Counted from the stretch's first letter, positions 34,981-44,898 are shown. The stretch is DNA of 64,000 nucleotides from Paraburkholderia sp. DHOC27 (GCF_003429005.1 NZ_QVQV01000007.1:1-64000), one strand, 5' to 3'. A program made the numbers and translations. Notes: generated by a model from the sequence alone, not told the origin.

Positions 34981-36498
34981 TCAGGCGGTTGCCGTGACGG
35001 ATGTGGCAGACGTGGCGTCCTTGCCGCCGGTCGCCGCGGTCATGATGATTTCCTGGGTGGCGCTCGCCGCCGCGAAGATGCCGTTCTGCCTGCCCTGATG
35101 CATGACGAGGATGCGGTCGCTCATGGCCAGCACTTCAGGCAATTCCGAGGACACCATCACGATCGCCACGCCCTGCGCAGCCAGTTGATTGATGATCGTG
35201 TAGATCTCCGCCTTGCCGCCCACGTCGACGCCGCGCGTGGGTTCGTCCAGCAGCAGCACCTTGGGCGGCTCCGCGAGCCACTTGGCGAACACCACCTTCT
35301 GCTGGTTGCCGCCGGAAAGCGACTTGACGTCCAGTTCGGCGTCGCGCGTGCGGATGCGCAACTGTTTGATCAACTGCGCCACGGCATTGCGTTCAGCCGT
35401 GTCGTTCACCACGCCAAAGCGCGCGTAGCTGTCCAGATGCACGAGCGTGGCGTTTTCGCGCACCGACATGCCGAGCACGAGCCCCTGGCTCTTGCGGTCT
35501 TCGGTGACGAAGCCAATGCCCGCGTCGATGGCGGAGGACGCATCGCGCACATCGAGCGCGTGGCCATCCAGCGTGATCGAACCGGCGGTCTTGCGATTCA
35601 GGCCGAAAATCGTGCGCAGGATTTCGCTGCGGCCCGCGCCCATCAGACCGGCCACGCCGAGCACTTCGCCCGCGCGCACGTCGAAGGAAATGCCTTCAAT
35701 CTGGCCGTCGTCGGCGAGTCCTGATACCTTGAAGCGCACCTCACCCGGCGCGTGCTCGCGCTTCGGAAAACGCTCGCCCAGTTCGCGGCCCACCATCAGA
35801 CGCACGACCTCGTCGAAGCTGGTCGACTTCACTTCGCGTTCGCCGACGAAGTGGCCGTCGCGCAGCACGCTCACCTTGTCGCAGATGCGGAAAATTTCTT
35901 CCATGCGGTGCGAGACGTACACCAGCGCCACACCGCGCGCCTTCAGCGCGAGCATGATCTCGAACAGCGTTTCGATCTCGCGATGCGTGAGCGCCGCGGT
36001 CGGCTCGTCCATCACCAGCACGCGGGCATCGAGCGAAAGCGCCTTGGCGATTTCCACCAGTTGCTGCTGCCCGATCGACAACAGCCCGGCTTCGGTCTGC
36101 GGATCGATGCGTTGCGCGCCGACCATGTCGAGCCATTTGCGCGCCTGCTTTTTCATGGCTGCGCTGTCCACCACGCCGAAGCGGCTCGGCTCACGACCGA
36201 GGAACAGATTCTCCATCACCGAGAGTTGCGGAATCAGGTTCAATTCCTGGTGGATGATGGCAATGCCGGCGCGCTCGGCGTCGACGGTGTCGCGAATCTG
36301 CGTCGCCTTGCCGTCGATGAGGATTTCGCCGGCGTCCGCCTGATAGACGCCGCTCAGAATCTTCATCAAGGTTGATTTGCCGGCGCCGTTTTCACCCATC
36401 AGCGCATGGATTTCTCCCGCGCCGATGTTGAACTCGACACCCTCCAGCACGCGCACCGGGCCAAACGCCTTGCCGATGCCTCGCATGGTCACTTGCAT
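34981..36498 (-). CDS. rbsA: Ribose ABC transporter ATP-binding protein
   Basis: 505-residue protein with two fused ABC domains. The first has Walker A GENGAGKST, signature LSIGQQQ and Walker B LVMDEPTAAL. The second has a degenerate Walker A (GLMGAGRSE) and signature LSGGNQQ, as is normal for RbsA. It energises ribose import. It lies 91 bp after rbsD in the operon. Confidence 0.94.
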   Translation of the reverse strand: MQVTMRGIGKAFGPVRVLEGVEFNIGAGEIHALMGENGAGKSTLMKILSGVYQADAGEILIDGKATQIRDTVDAERAGIAIIHQELNLIPQLSVMENLFLGREPSRFGVVDSAAMKKQARKWLDMVGAQRIDPQTEAGLLSIGQQQLVEIAKALSLDARVLVMDEPTAALTHREIETLFEIMLALKARGVALVYVSHRMEEIFRICDKVSVLRDGHFVGEREVKSTSFDEVVRLMVGRELGERFPKREHAPGEVRFKVSGLADDGQIEGISFDVRAGEVLGVAGLMGAGRSEILRTIFGLNRKTAGSITLDGHALDVRDASSAIDAGIGFVTEDRKSQGLVLGMSVRENATLVHLDSYARFGVVNDTAERNAVAQLIKQLRIRTRDAELDVKSLSGGNQQKVVFAKWLAEPPKVLLLDEPTRGVDVGGKAEIYTIINQLAAQGVAIVMVSSELPEVLAMSDRILVMHQGRQNGIFAAASATQEIIMTAATGGKDATSATSVTATA

Positions 36499-36589
36499 GA
36501 CACGCCTCTCTCAAGAAAACGCCCTGCGACCGCGCGGTTGGCAGACTGTGGCAGCGATGCCAGAGCCATAACGGCGGCGCAGAGGGCGC

Positions 36590-36988
36590 TCAAAATATCA
36601 CGCCCGAATGCAGGATCACGTTCGCGTACGGGCTGCATTCGCCCGTGCGAATCACGGCCTTCGCGCGCTGGCAGAGGCGCTTGAATTCTTCGTGCGGCAC
36701 GTGATCAATCGTGATGTGCGCCTCGGCAAGCTGCGCCGTGCGTTCTGCCACGGCGGCGTTTTGCGTTTGCGCTTCGGTGGCGAACACCGCGCGCTCGGCC
36801 TTGAAGTCGGCCAGCACGCTGTCGAGCACCTCGAAAAACCCTGGTACGCCGAGCGTCAGCGACACGTCAATGCATTCGACGCCGTCGGGAACCGGCAGAC
36901 CGCAATCGGCGATCACGAGGCTGTCGGTGTGGCCCATGCCCGCCATCACGCGGGCGATGTCACGATTCAGATGTCCGAGTTTTTTCAC
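36590..36988 (-). CDS. rbsD: D-ribose pyranase
   Basis: 132-residue RbsD, which converts beta-pyranose ribose to the furanose form used by ribokinase. MKKLGHLNRDIARVMAGMGHTD includes the catalytic His near residue 20, and the C-terminal TGECSPYANVILHSGVIF is characteristic. Its ATG overlaps the rbsK stop as ATGA, so the two are coupled. Confidence 0.94.
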   Translation of the reverse strand: MKKLGHLNRDIARVMAGMGHTDSLVIADCGLPVPDGVECIDVSLTLGVPGFFEVLDSVLADFKAERAVFATEAQTQNAAVAERTAQLAEAHITIDHVPHEEFKRLCQRAKAVIRTGECSPYANVILHSGVIF

Positions 36989-37875
36989 GCTTGAGCCTGC
37001 AGAAACTGTTCGAGTTCGGCGAGCGTCGGCATGCCGCCCTGGGCGCCCGCCCGTGTCACGGAGAGCGCACCCGCCGCATTCGCGCGGCGTACCGCTTCGG
37101 CCGTGCCGAGATGCCAGAAAGCGGCCAGCGCGCCGTTGAAGGTGTCGCCGGCGCCGGTGGTATCCACGGCGTCGACGCTAAAGCCTGCCTGATGCACCAG
37201 TTCGCCATCTGCGGTGGAGTAGTAGGCGCCGTCCTTGCCGTGCGTCATCGCAATGCGGCCCGGCATGCGCTGCAGCACTTCGGACCAGTAGGCCTCCGGC
37301 GTCTGCAAGGCAGTAGCGAGTTCGTGTTCGTTGGGGGTGAGGAGCGTGGTGAGCGCGATCAGCTCATCGGACAGTGCAACCGCCGGCGCCGGATTCAGGA
37401 AGAACGGCTTGCCGTGGCGACGCGCCAGTTTGCCCGCATGCAGGACCGTCGCAAGTGGCACCTCGAGTTGCGCGAGCACGACGTCCGCGTCGGCAATCGC
37501 CGCCTCGGCGCGGTCGATATCCGTGGCGCTGAGTTCATGGTTGGCGCCCGGCACCACGACGATGGCGTTGTCGCCACCGGTGAGCGTGATGCAGGCAATG
37601 CCGGTGGCTTCCTCGCCCGTCGAGATCCAGCGGGTGTCGATGCCCTCGCGTTGCAGCGTGGTTTTCATCTGCGCGCCGAACGCGTCGTTGCCCACACAGC
37701 CGATCATCGTGACCTCGGCCCCGAGACGCGCCGCCGCGACCGCCTGGTTGGCGCCCTTGCCGCCCGGAAAGGTGGAGAACCGCGTGCCGAACAGCGTTTC
37801 GCCGAGCCGCGGAAACGTTTCGGTTGCGACCACCATGTCCATGTTGATGCTGCCCACCACTACTACGCGCGCCAT
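36985..37875 (-). CDS. rbsK: Ribokinase
   Basis: 296-residue PfkB-family kinase that phosphorylates ribose to ribose 5-phosphate. Both signatures are present: GGKGANQAVAAARLG near residues 38-53 and DTTGAGDTFNGALA near 235-250, with the catalytic Asp in GAGD. It is the first gene of the operon, ahead of rbsD, unlike E. coli where it is near the end. Confidence 0.93.
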   Translation of the reverse strand: MARVVVVGSINMDMVVATETFPRLGETLFGTRFSTFPGGKGANQAVAAARLGAEVTMIGCVGNDAFGAQMKTTLQREGIDTRWISTGEEATGIACITLTGGDNAIVVVPGANHELSATDIDRAEAAIADADVVLAQLEVPLATVLHAGKLARRHGKPFFLNPAPAVALSDELIALTTLLTPNEHELATALQTPEAYWSEVLQRMPGRIAMTHGKDGAYYSTADGELVHQAGFSVDAVDTTGAGDTFNGALAAFWHLGTAEAVRRANAAGALSVTRAGAQGGMPTLAELEQFLQAQA

Positions 37876-37931
37876 ACCGCTCCTTCTGACCGCCGGACTC
37901 GCGCTTTCGCGCGATGTTGATTTTTTGCCGT

Positions 37932-37948
37932 GCTAAAACGTAATCAGC
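37932..37948. promoter_or_regulatory. Possible LacI-type operator upstream of rbsK
   Basis: GCTAAAACGTAATCAGC is an imperfect palindrome with a central ACGT, similar in layout to LacI-family operators. It lies 57-73 bp before the rbsK start. Proposed RbsR site. Confidence 0.3.
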
Positions 37949-38089
37949 TTGGGAACGGATTTATACCAGAGGGATTCCCCGGAGGGAAGATACCCAGGGT
38001 AATACCTGATACGGCGTCAGGGTGGGGATGGGATGAAAGGCGCTGAAAGAAACAACGCGGCAGCGCAGGGAAGATGCCGCCGGGGCGGA

Positions 38090-38866
38090 CTAGCTGCTGC
38101 GTCTTTGACTCAGCCGCAACGGCAGCAGTCTGGGCAGGCGCAGCAGGAAGCCGCAGAAGAGCCGCAGATGCATCCAGGCCAGTAGCAGGTTGTCGCGCAC
38201 GTAGTTGAAGTGCGAAACGCCGCCTTCGTCCGCGCGGAAATAGCGCACGGGTGAGGTGATATTGACGGGCCACACGCCTTCCCAGCACAGCCGCACGGCC
38301 GCTTCCGGATCGAAGTCGAAGCGGCGCATCCACGTATGGCGGCGCATCAGCGTACGCAGCGGGGCGACGGGGTAGACGCGAAAGCCGTACAGCGAATCGC
38401 CGATGCCGGACCACAGTGTTTCCAGATGCACCATCCCGTTCGACAGACGCCGCCAGTACACGCGGATGAGCGGCGCCTTGTCGTCGAACTTCGGCAGGCC
38501 GAGCACCATCGCGCCCGGTTGCGCGCGTGACGCCGCCATGAATTCCCCGATCAGATCGGCGGGATGCTGGCCGTCCGAATCCATCGTCAGGACGTGTGTG
38601 AAACCGAGACGCGCAGCTTCGTCGAGTCCGGTCAGCACCGCACTGCCCTTGCCCTGATTGTGCGGCAGCACGATCACGCGCAACCCCGGGTCCTGCTTCG
38701 CCATGCTCAACAGACGCTCAGTACTGCCATCCGTACTGCCGTCCACCACCACCCACACCGGGTTCCAGTTGGCGCGCGCGTTGCGCACGGTTTCATCCAC
38801 CTTGACGCCGGGGTTATAGCTCGGAATCAGAACCAGATGGGTCGACGATGGGCTGGTGTGGGGCAT
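38090..38866 (-). CDS. Family 2 glycosyltransferase of the pigment locus
   Basis: 258-residue GT2 enzyme with VLIPSYNPG at the N-terminus, a WVVVDGSTDGS segment, and DSDGQHP as the metal-binding motif. A hydrophobic C-terminus may touch the membrane. In aryl polyene clusters a GT2 domain is often fused to an LpxL-type acyltransferase; here they are separate genes (the acyltransferase is at 44895). It likely adds a sugar or related head group to the polyene lipid (inference). Confidence 0.82.
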   Translation of the reverse strand: MPHTSPSSTHLVLIPSYNPGVKVDETVRNARANWNPVWVVVDGSTDGSTERLLSMAKQDPGLRVIVLPHNQGKGSAVLTGLDEAARLGFTHVLTMDSDGQHPADLIGEFMAASRAQPGAMVLGLPKFDDKAPLIRVYWRRLSNGMVHLETLWSGIGDSLYGFRVYPVAPLRTLMRRHTWMRRFDFDPEAAVRLCWEGVWPVNITSPVRYFRADEGGVSHFNYVRDNLLLAWMHLRLFCGFLLRLPRLLPLRLSQRRSS

Positions 38867-38989
38867 GGAAAACAGCGTGGCTCAATCAGGATTGCAATGT
38901 TTCGGGATGCGAACGAAGCGGCGAACTGACGGCAATCCCGGCGCCCGTGTGACATTGACGAAACGTGCTGGCGTGCTTCATTCTGGACG

Positions 38990-40333
38990 TCAACCGTTTG
39001 CCGTCATCTGGCCGTCGTCGCGTTCGCGCAGATTACGGCGCCGCGCCCGCCAGGCCTGCCAGGTACGCGGGGCGGTGAACAGCACCGAAACGTAATACAC
39101 GCCCTTGAAGAGCCGCAGCGAACGCCAGATGGGCGTGTCTTCGAAAATGTCACCGGCCAGCAGCGAGAGCAGCGCTTCCTTCATGCGCAGCACGTTGCGC
39201 GGGCCCATGAAGAGCGCACGCATGGCTGGCGAGGTCATCCGGTAGATAAACCACGAGAAGGCTTGCGGGCCATGCCGCAGACGCTTGTCGAAGCGCTTGA
39301 GCGCGGCGTCGGCGCGGGCCGGATCGCGCAGGCAGACATCAATTGCTTCCGCGCCTTCAAAGGCGCTTTGCATGGCCAGCATCACGCCCGATGAAAACAC
39401 CGGGTCGATGAACGCAAACGCATCGCCGAGCAGCAGAAAATTTCGGCCGTGCGTGAGTGAGCCGGTGTACGAGTAGTTGCCGGTCGCCTCGACCTTGCTG
39501 ATCATGTCGGCGTCCTTCAGACGCTCGGCGAGCGGCGCGCACAGCGCGATCGTGTCGAGGAAAAAGTCTTCCAGCGAGCGCCCCTTGGGACGGCTTTTCA
39601 GATGATACGGCCACACCACGGCGCCAATGCTCGTGGTGCCGTCGACGAGCGGAATGAACCAGAACCAGCCGTGCTCGAACCAGAACACGGTGATGTTGCC
39701 TTCGTGCTCGCCGGGGTTGCGATGTGCGCCGCGAAAGTGCGCGAACAGCGCCGAACTGTTGTGCTTCTCGTTGCGCTTCTTGCTCTTGAACTGGTTGGCG
39801 AGCAGCGTGTCGCGGCCCGACGCATCCACCACGAAGCGCGCGCGGTATTCGACCTCGCGGCCGTCGTCGTGACGGGCGCGGATCACGGCGCCGCTGTCGT
39901 CGGGCAGAAACGCCACGTCGCGCGCGTGGCAGCCTTCCAGCACCTCGACGCCACGTGAGCCCGCATGTTGTAGCAACAGATGATCGAGTTCGGAGCGGCG
40001 CACCTGATACGCGCCAGGCATCGACTTGTCCCAGGCCTCGGCGAACAGGAAGCGCTCCATGCGATTGTCGTGCTGGGGCGAAACGAACTCCGCGCCCAGT
40101 TTGACCATGCCGATGGCGCGCACCTGGTCGCCCACACCGAGCCGGTCGAACAGCCGCAGGTTGGCCGGCAACAGTGATTCGCCAATATGAAAGCGCGGAT
40201 GCCGCGCCTTTTCGAGCAGCCGCACGCGGTAGCCGCGTTCGGCGAGCAGCGCGCCGGCCGTCGATCCGGCGGGTCCACCGCCAATCACGATTACGTCGCA
40301 CGGTGTCGTGTCAGCTTGCATTGCTTCGGCCAT
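38990..40333 (-). CDS. FAD-dependent halogenase-like oxidoreductase
   Basis: 447-residue flavoprotein of the tryptophan-halogenase/geranylgeranyl-reductase superfamily. GGGPAGSTAG (18-27) binds FAD. WFWFIP (223-228) matches the WxWxIP motif of flavin-dependent halogenases, and Lys78 in VKLGAEF is at a plausible catalytic-lysine position. Similar genes occur in xanthomonadin loci, whose pigments are brominated. ATG 40333 has GAGGG upstream; in-frame starts further up lack such sites. It is co-directional with the ketoreductase and ACP genes. Confidence 0.82.
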   Translation of the reverse strand: MAEAMQADTTPCDVIVIGGGPAGSTAGALLAERGYRVRLLEKARHPRFHIGESLLPANLRLFDRLGVGDQVRAIGMVKLGAEFVSPQHDNRMERFLFAEAWDKSMPGAYQVRRSELDHLLLQHAGSRGVEVLEGCHARDVAFLPDDSGAVIRARHDDGREVEYRARFVVDASGRDTLLANQFKSKKRNEKHNSSALFAHFRGAHRNPGEHEGNITVFWFEHGWFWFIPLVDGTTSIGAVVWPYHLKSRPKGRSLEDFFLDTIALCAPLAERLKDADMISKVEATGNYSYTGSLTHGRNFLLLGDAFAFIDPVFSSGVMLAMQSAFEGAEAIDVCLRDPARADAALKRFDKRLRHGPQAFSWFIYRMTSPAMRALFMGPRNVLRMKEALLSLLAGDIFEDTPIWRSLRLFKGVYYVSVLFTAPRTWQAWRARRRNLRERDDGQMTANG

Positions 40334-40430
40334 CGCTTCCCTCTGGATATGCTGGAGACTGACGTTGTTGCGGGTGTCGTTGCAAATCGTGTCGTTGCAA
40401 ATCACATGCCCATGCCGCTGCGCGCTTACA

Positions 40431-41147
40431 TCACGCCATGCCGCCGTTGATCGACATGACCTGGCCGGTCACATACGCCGCTGCATCCGAAACGAGGTAC
40501 GCGACCATCGCCGCCACTTCGTCCGGTTGCCCCGCCCGCTGTGCCGGGACGATCTGCTTGATGCGTTCGGGCGCGAAGGCGGAGTCGGCCATCGGCGATT
40601 CGATCACGCCCGGCGCCACTGCGTTCACGGTGATGCCGCGCGAAGCGAGTTCGAGCGACAGCGCTTTGGTCGCGCCGATCAGACCGGCCTTGGCTGCCGC
40701 GTAGTTTACCTGGCCACGATTGCCCATCACGCCCGCCACCGACGCCATGTTGACGATGCGCCCCCAGCGGGTGCGGATCATCGGCATGAGAAGCGGCTGC
40801 GTGACGTTGAAAAAGCCGTTCAGCGACACGTCGATCACGCTGCGCCATTGTTGCAGCGTCATGCCGGGCATCGGCGCATCCGCGTGGATGCCCGCGTTGT
40901 TCACGAGGATCTGCAACGGCGCGCTTTCGAGTAAACCTTTCAGTGCGGCGGCGGTGGCCTCGGCGTCGGTGACGTCGAAAGCAATCGCATGCGCGTTGCC
41001 ACCCGCCGCGACGATGCTGGCCACCGTTGCTTCGGCCTGCGCGATGCCGCGGTTGGCATGCACCCAGACCTCGTGGCCCGCCTGCGCGAGCGCCACGCTG
41101 ATGGCCTGCCCCAGCGCGCCGCTGCCGCCTGTCACCAGCGCTCGCAT
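40431..41147 (-). CDS. 3-oxoacyl-ACP reductase (FabG-like) of the pigment locus
   Basis: 238-residue short-chain dehydrogenase. It shows VTGGSGALGQAIS as the cofactor loop, the NNAGIH segment, catalytic Ser in MASVAG, and Tyr/Lys in NYAAAKAG, so it is a complete ketoreductase. It would reduce the beta-keto group at each elongation round on ACP. GGGAG precedes the ATG, and the gene lies 12 bp after the ACP gene. Confidence 0.9.
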   Translation of the reverse strand: MRALVTGGSGALGQAISVALAQAGHEVWVHANRGIAQAEATVASIVAAGGNAHAIAFDVTDAEATAAALKGLLESAPLQILVNNAGIHADAPMPGMTLQQWRSVIDVSLNGFFNVTQPLLMPMIRTRWGRIVNMASVAGVMGNRGQVNYAAAKAGLIGATKALSLELASRGITVNAVAPGVIESPMADSAFAPERIKQIVPAQRAGQPDEVAAMVAYLVSDAAAYVTGQVMSINGGMA

Positions 41148-41159
41148 GGTGTCTCCCGG

Positions 41160-41420
41160 TTACTTGACGCGATGCGCCGCAACGTAAGCGGCGAGCGAGC
41201 CGAGCGAGGCGAAGATTTTCTGGTTGTCCGGATTGTCCGAACGCAGCTCGAAGCCGTACTTCTTCGAGATCAGCAAGGCGATCTCGAGGATATCGATCGA
41301 GTCGAGCCCAAGCCCGTCGCCATACAAGGGCGTCGCGGCGGACAACGTGTCGAGTTGCACGTCTTCGAGATTCAGTTCGCCGACGATCAACGCGGCGAGT
41401 TCTTCTTCCAGTTTATTCAT
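41160..41420 (-). CDS. Acyl carrier protein of the pigment locus
   Basis: 86-residue ACP. The phosphopantetheine serine is in GLGLDSIDILEI near residue 40, with flanking helices. The start at 41420 (MNKLEEELAAL) matches the ACP family start; the frame is open much further up but the extension looks non-coding. It presumably carries the growing polyene chain. Only one ACP is seen, whereas aryl polyene clusters often have two. Confidence 0.88.
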   Translation of the reverse strand: MNKLEEELAALIVGELNLEDVQLDTLSAATPLYGDGLGLDSIDILEIALLISKKYGFELRSDNPDNQKIFASLGSLAAYVAAHRVK

Positions 41421-41928
41421 TGTGTGTACGCCGGGTTTGCTGCCAGTGGGAAAGTGCCAGGAGACCCGTCTGGGTTCCTCGCGGACGGCGCCCAGGTGCC
41501 CCCATGCCCCGTCGCAATGGCAGTCAGCCCGGTTTATTCGAGATTGTAAGTCTGGGGGCGATTCTAGACGAAGCGGTCCCAGGTCGTATACCGGGAAAGG
41601 GTTACACGACGTTGTGCGGTCTCGCCGCCGGCCAATTAGAGACGACGGCCCAAAACCGCACGGGCGCTGGGCGGCACCCGCCAGGCTAGAATTGCGGCCA
41701 CCGCGCAGCTCGGGCGCGGCCAAACAAAAGGTTACAAACCGGGCCGCGAACCTCGCGTACCCTGCCGGTCTGTGATTCGCGCAGCTTTCAGGCCCGAATA
41801 ATGCGTGGCGTCCAGAAAGCGGATTCCGCCTCTGGCGCCATTCATGTGATGAAAGAACAGGCTGATAAAACATACCCATCTATGCAGCGTTTTTTTTCGG
41901 TTTCAAGTGTGATGTTCGGGGTGGCGTC
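41421..41928. other. Divergent promoter region of the pigment locus
   Basis: 508 bp between the leftward ACP-ketoreductase-halogenase-GT2 set and the rightward set. Two AAAGGTTACA-like copies (near 41592 and 41727) are present. No supported gene was found. Both promoters must lie here. Confidence 0.5.
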
Positions 41929-42741
41929 ATGCGTTCGCTGATGCAGCTCGGGCCGCAATTCGCGCGCGGCGCCGCCACCTGTGGCGCGTTCGTCGCGTGC
42001 GAGGCCGGCACCCACTACGCGGCCAGCACGCCCGGCGCACAGGGGCTCGGCCTCATGGTGGTGGTCGCGCCGCTGCTCGCCATCGGGCTCGCGGCGGCGG
42101 CGCGCACCTCGCAGCGCGTGTGGCTGCTGCCCCTGTGGGTGCTGGGCTGTGTCGCGCTCTGGCTGTTGCGCGCGCCGCTCGGCCGCCATTTCGCGTGGGG
42201 CGCCTACTTCGAGCATCTCGCCATCAATCTGGTCATGGCCTACGTCTTCGGACGCACGCTCGCCGCTGGACGGCGCCCCCTGTGCAGCCAGTTTGCGGCC
42301 GTCGTGCACGGCACGCTCACGCCGGCGGTCGAGCAGTACACCCGTCAGGTCACCGTTGCGTGGACCGTGTTCTTCTTGACGATTGCGGGCGTGTCCACGT
42401 TGCTGTTCGCGGTGTCGTCGGTGGTGGTGTGGTCGACCTTTGCCAACTATATGACCCTGCCGCTGGTGGCGGTGATGTTCATTGGCGAACACGTATGGCG
42501 ACGCGTGGCGTTACCGGAGATGCAGCGCTCCAGTCTGCTTGCCGTGGTGCGCGCCTGCCGGGAAACCCTGCAACGCAATGAGCCGCAACATGAGCCTCGC
42601 CATGCGCAGCAGAATGGGAAACGGAGTGGCCAACTCAGTGGCCAACTCAGTGGTCAACTGGGCGCGCGGCTCGGTACGCCAGCCGCCGCGCAACGTCCCA
42701 TGCGCGCGGCATTGCATGCGCGGCCGGAGCGTGTGCAATGA
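41929..42741 (+). CDS. COG4648-like membrane protein of the pigment locus
   Basis: 270-residue inner-membrane protein with about five hydrophobic helices between residues 30 and 185, including MVVVAPLLAIGLAA and LTIAGVSTLLFAV. It resembles the COG4648-type proteins found in aryl polyene clusters. The soluble C-terminal tail contains three SGQL units encoded by a 12-bp tandem repeat. It is the first gene of the rightward operon. Role unknown. Confidence 0.72.
   Translation: MRSLMQLGPQFARGAATCGAFVACEAGTHYAASTPGAQGLGLMVVVAPLLAIGLAAAARTSQRVWLLPLWVLGCVALWLLRAPLGRHFAWGAYFEHLAINLVMAYVFGRTLAAGRRPLCSQFAAVVHGTLTPAVEQYTRQVTVAWTVFFLTIAGVSTLLFAVSSVVVWSTFANYMTLPLVAVMFIGEHVWRRVALPEMQRSSLLAVVRACRETLQRNEPQHEPRHAQQNGKRSGQLSGQLSGQLGARLGTPAAAQRPMRAALHARPERVQ
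42625..42660 (+). repeat. 12-bp tandem repeat inside the COG4648-like gene
   Basis: Three units, AGTGGCCAACTC twice and AGTGGTCAACTG once, encoding Ser-Gly-Gln-Leu three times. Length change by slippage would keep frame. Confidence 0.8.
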
Positions 42742-42978
42742 GTGTGCGTGCCTCGTGATCCCGAGCGGTGACCACATATAAGAAAGCACCTCATGACCAC
42801 TTTTAATAGACCACGCTCGATGACTCAAGTTGAGTGAGCCCCAATAAGAAATGCGTTCATCGGCAGGCCCCTTGAATGCATTCAATGAACAGGCGCCACA
42901 GATGGCGCCGATAAACGGCCGCAAAGAAGCGGGATGCAATGTCCGCGGCACCCGCCTCACCCGGTGCGCGGATTGACG

Positions 42979-44898
42979 ATGATGGCCTCGATTGACGGTA
43001 TGCCGAGTCTTCCTCTGCTGTTTCACACCTCGCAGGATCAGACCATCGCCTGGTGCGATGGCGCTCCGGTGCGCGTACGCGAATTCCTCGCCGACGTGCG
43101 GCGCGTCGCGCAGGCGCTGCCCGCGGGCGGCCACGTCTTCAACATGTGCACGGACCGGTATCGCTTCGCAGTAGGACTGTGTGCGTCGATACTCGCCGGC
43201 AAGATCAGTTTGCTGCCGTCCGCGCACACACCGGAAGCGGTGCGCCAACTCGCGGCGTTCGCCCCCGATACCTTCTGCCTGCACGACAGCGCGACCTGCA
43301 GCGTGGCACTGCCGCAGTTCCGGTTTCCCGAGGCGAGCCACGTTGGCGCGAAGTCAGATCGCGCTTTAAATGCGCTTTCAACCGCGAGCGGGTCCGAAGA
43401 GGAAGACGACGAATTCGTCGTGCCGCATATCGACGCCGCGCAAACCGTCGCCTGTCTTTTCACCTCCGGTTCGACCGGCGTGCCGGTGCCGCATGCCAAG
43501 AAGTGGGGCTTTCTCGTGCAGTGTCTGCGGACCTCGGCCGCGCGTCTCGGCCTGGCGGAACGGGGGGCGTGCACGCTGATCGGCACCGTGCCGCCGCAGC
43601 ACATGTACGGCTTCGAAAACACGGTGCTGCTCGCGCTGGTGGGCGGCTGCGCCTTCAGCAACAGACAGCCGTTCTACCCCGGCGACATCGCCAGCGAACT
43701 CGGCGCGCTGCCGCAGCCACGCGTGCTGATCACCTCGCCCGTGCATCTGCGCACGCTGATGCTGGCGGGTCAAGCGTTGCCGCCGGTCGCGCTCACCGTG
43801 TCCGCGACCGCGCCGCTCGCCCAGGATCTCGCCGCACAGGCCGAGACCGCGCTGCACGCGCCGTTGCTGGAGATTTACGGCAGCACCGAAACCGGGCAGA
43901 TCGCGACGCGCCGCACGGCGCACGAGGTGGCGTGGCGGCTGTATCCCGGCGTGCGGCTCGAAAAACGGCACCGGGCTCGCCCCGCGGCAGAGGTCGACGC
44001 ACACCTTGGAACGCAGCCTGAAGCACAGCGCATCGCTCAGGACGAGCGGGCCGATGACGCGGACGACAGCGCGATCTGGGTATCCGGCGCGCACGTCGAG
44101 GCGCCCGTGCCAATGGGCGACGCCCTGGAACCGCTCGACGACAACCGCTTTCTGCTGCATGGACGCAAGGCCGATCTCATCAATATCGCGGGCAAGCGTA
44201 CGTCGCTCGGCTATCTGAACCATCAATTGAATGCGATCCCCGGCGTGGTGGATGCGGTGTTCTTCATGCCCGATGACACGCAGGGCAGCGCGGGGCCGCT
44301 GCGGCATGGCGAACTGGTGACGCGTCTGCTCGCCTTCGTAGTGGCGCCTGGGCTGGCCGCCGCCGAGCTGCAACGCGCGCTGCGCGAGCGCATCGACGCG
44401 GCCTTCATGCCGCGTCCGCTGATCTTCGTCGACGCGCTGCCACGCAACGCGACCGGCAAGTTGCCACGTGACGTGCTGACGGCTATGGTCGCTCAGCATA
44501 CGGGCGCTGCGCGACTTCGCGTCCCGGATGCGAAGGGTGCTGCCAGCGTTAGCGGTGTTCCGGAGCCCGCCGCCCTCACCTTCACGATCCCTGCGGATCA
44601 CCCTGCGTTGCCCGGCCATTTCCCCGGTCAACCCATCGTGCCCGGTGTGGTCCTGCTGGATCACGCCATCACGATGATCGGCGCGGCGCTCGGGCGCTCG
44701 CTCGATCCCTGCCGTCTCACCTCGGCCAAGTTCCTGCATCCCGCTGCGCCCGATCAGCCGCTCACGCTGAGCTTCGAGGTCGCTGCGAGCGGCGCGATCC
44801 GCTTCACGATCAGCGCGGCTGGGCGCACGGTGGCAAGCGGCGTACTGGCCGCGCCGCAGTCCGCCAGCATGAGTTCACACGACACGGTGGCCGCATGA
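42979..44898 (+). CDS. Acyl/aryl-AMP ligase fused to a hot-dog dehydratase
   Basis: 639-residue fusion. The first part, to about residue 500, is an AMP-forming ligase: P-loop-like LFTSGSTGVPVPHAK, EIYGSTETGQIA and a C-terminal lysine in NATGKLPRD. Residues 535-625 form a FabZ-like hot-dog domain with PGHFPGQPIVPGV, His547 being the expected catalytic residue. In other aryl polyene clusters these functions are usually separate genes. The ligase would load a starter such as 4-hydroxybenzoate onto ACP and the dehydratase would dehydrate 3-hydroxyacyl-ACP (inference). The start at 42979 is one of two adjacent ATGs; the site is weak. Confidence 0.85.
   Translation: MMASIDGMPSLPLLFHTSQDQTIAWCDGAPVRVREFLADVRRVAQALPAGGHVFNMCTDRYRFAVGLCASILAGKISLLPSAHTPEAVRQLAAFAPDTFCLHDSATCSVALPQFRFPEASHVGAKSDRALNALSTASGSEEEDDEFVVPHIDAAQTVACLFTSGSTGVPVPHAKKWGFLVQCLRTSAARLGLAERGACTLIGTVPPQHMYGFENTVLLALVGGCAFSNRQPFYPGDIASELGALPQPRVLITSPVHLRTLMLAGQALPPVALTVSATAPLAQDLAAQAETALHAPLLEIYGSTETGQIATRRTAHEVAWRLYPGVRLEKRHRARPAAEVDAHLGTQPEAQRIAQDERADDADDSAIWVSGAHVEAPVPMGDALEPLDDNRFLLHGRKADLINIAGKRTSLGYLNHQLNAIPGVVDAVFFMPDDTQGSAGPLRHGELVTRLLAFVVAPGLAAAELQRALRERIDAAFMPRPLIFVDALPRNATGKLPRDVLTAMVAQHTGAARLRVPDAKGAASVSGVPEPAALTFTIPADHPALPGHFPGQPIVPGVVLLDHAITMIGAALGRSLDPCRLTSAKFLHPAAPDQPLTLSFEVAASGAIRFTISAAGRTVASGVLAAPQSASMSSHDTVAA

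Noticed and set aside
43378..44739. 453-codon open frame on the minus strand
   Set aside because: It is fully antisense to the ligase-dehydratase gene, whose domains are clear. Long antisense frames are common in such GC-rich DNA. No domain or ribosome-binding site supports it.
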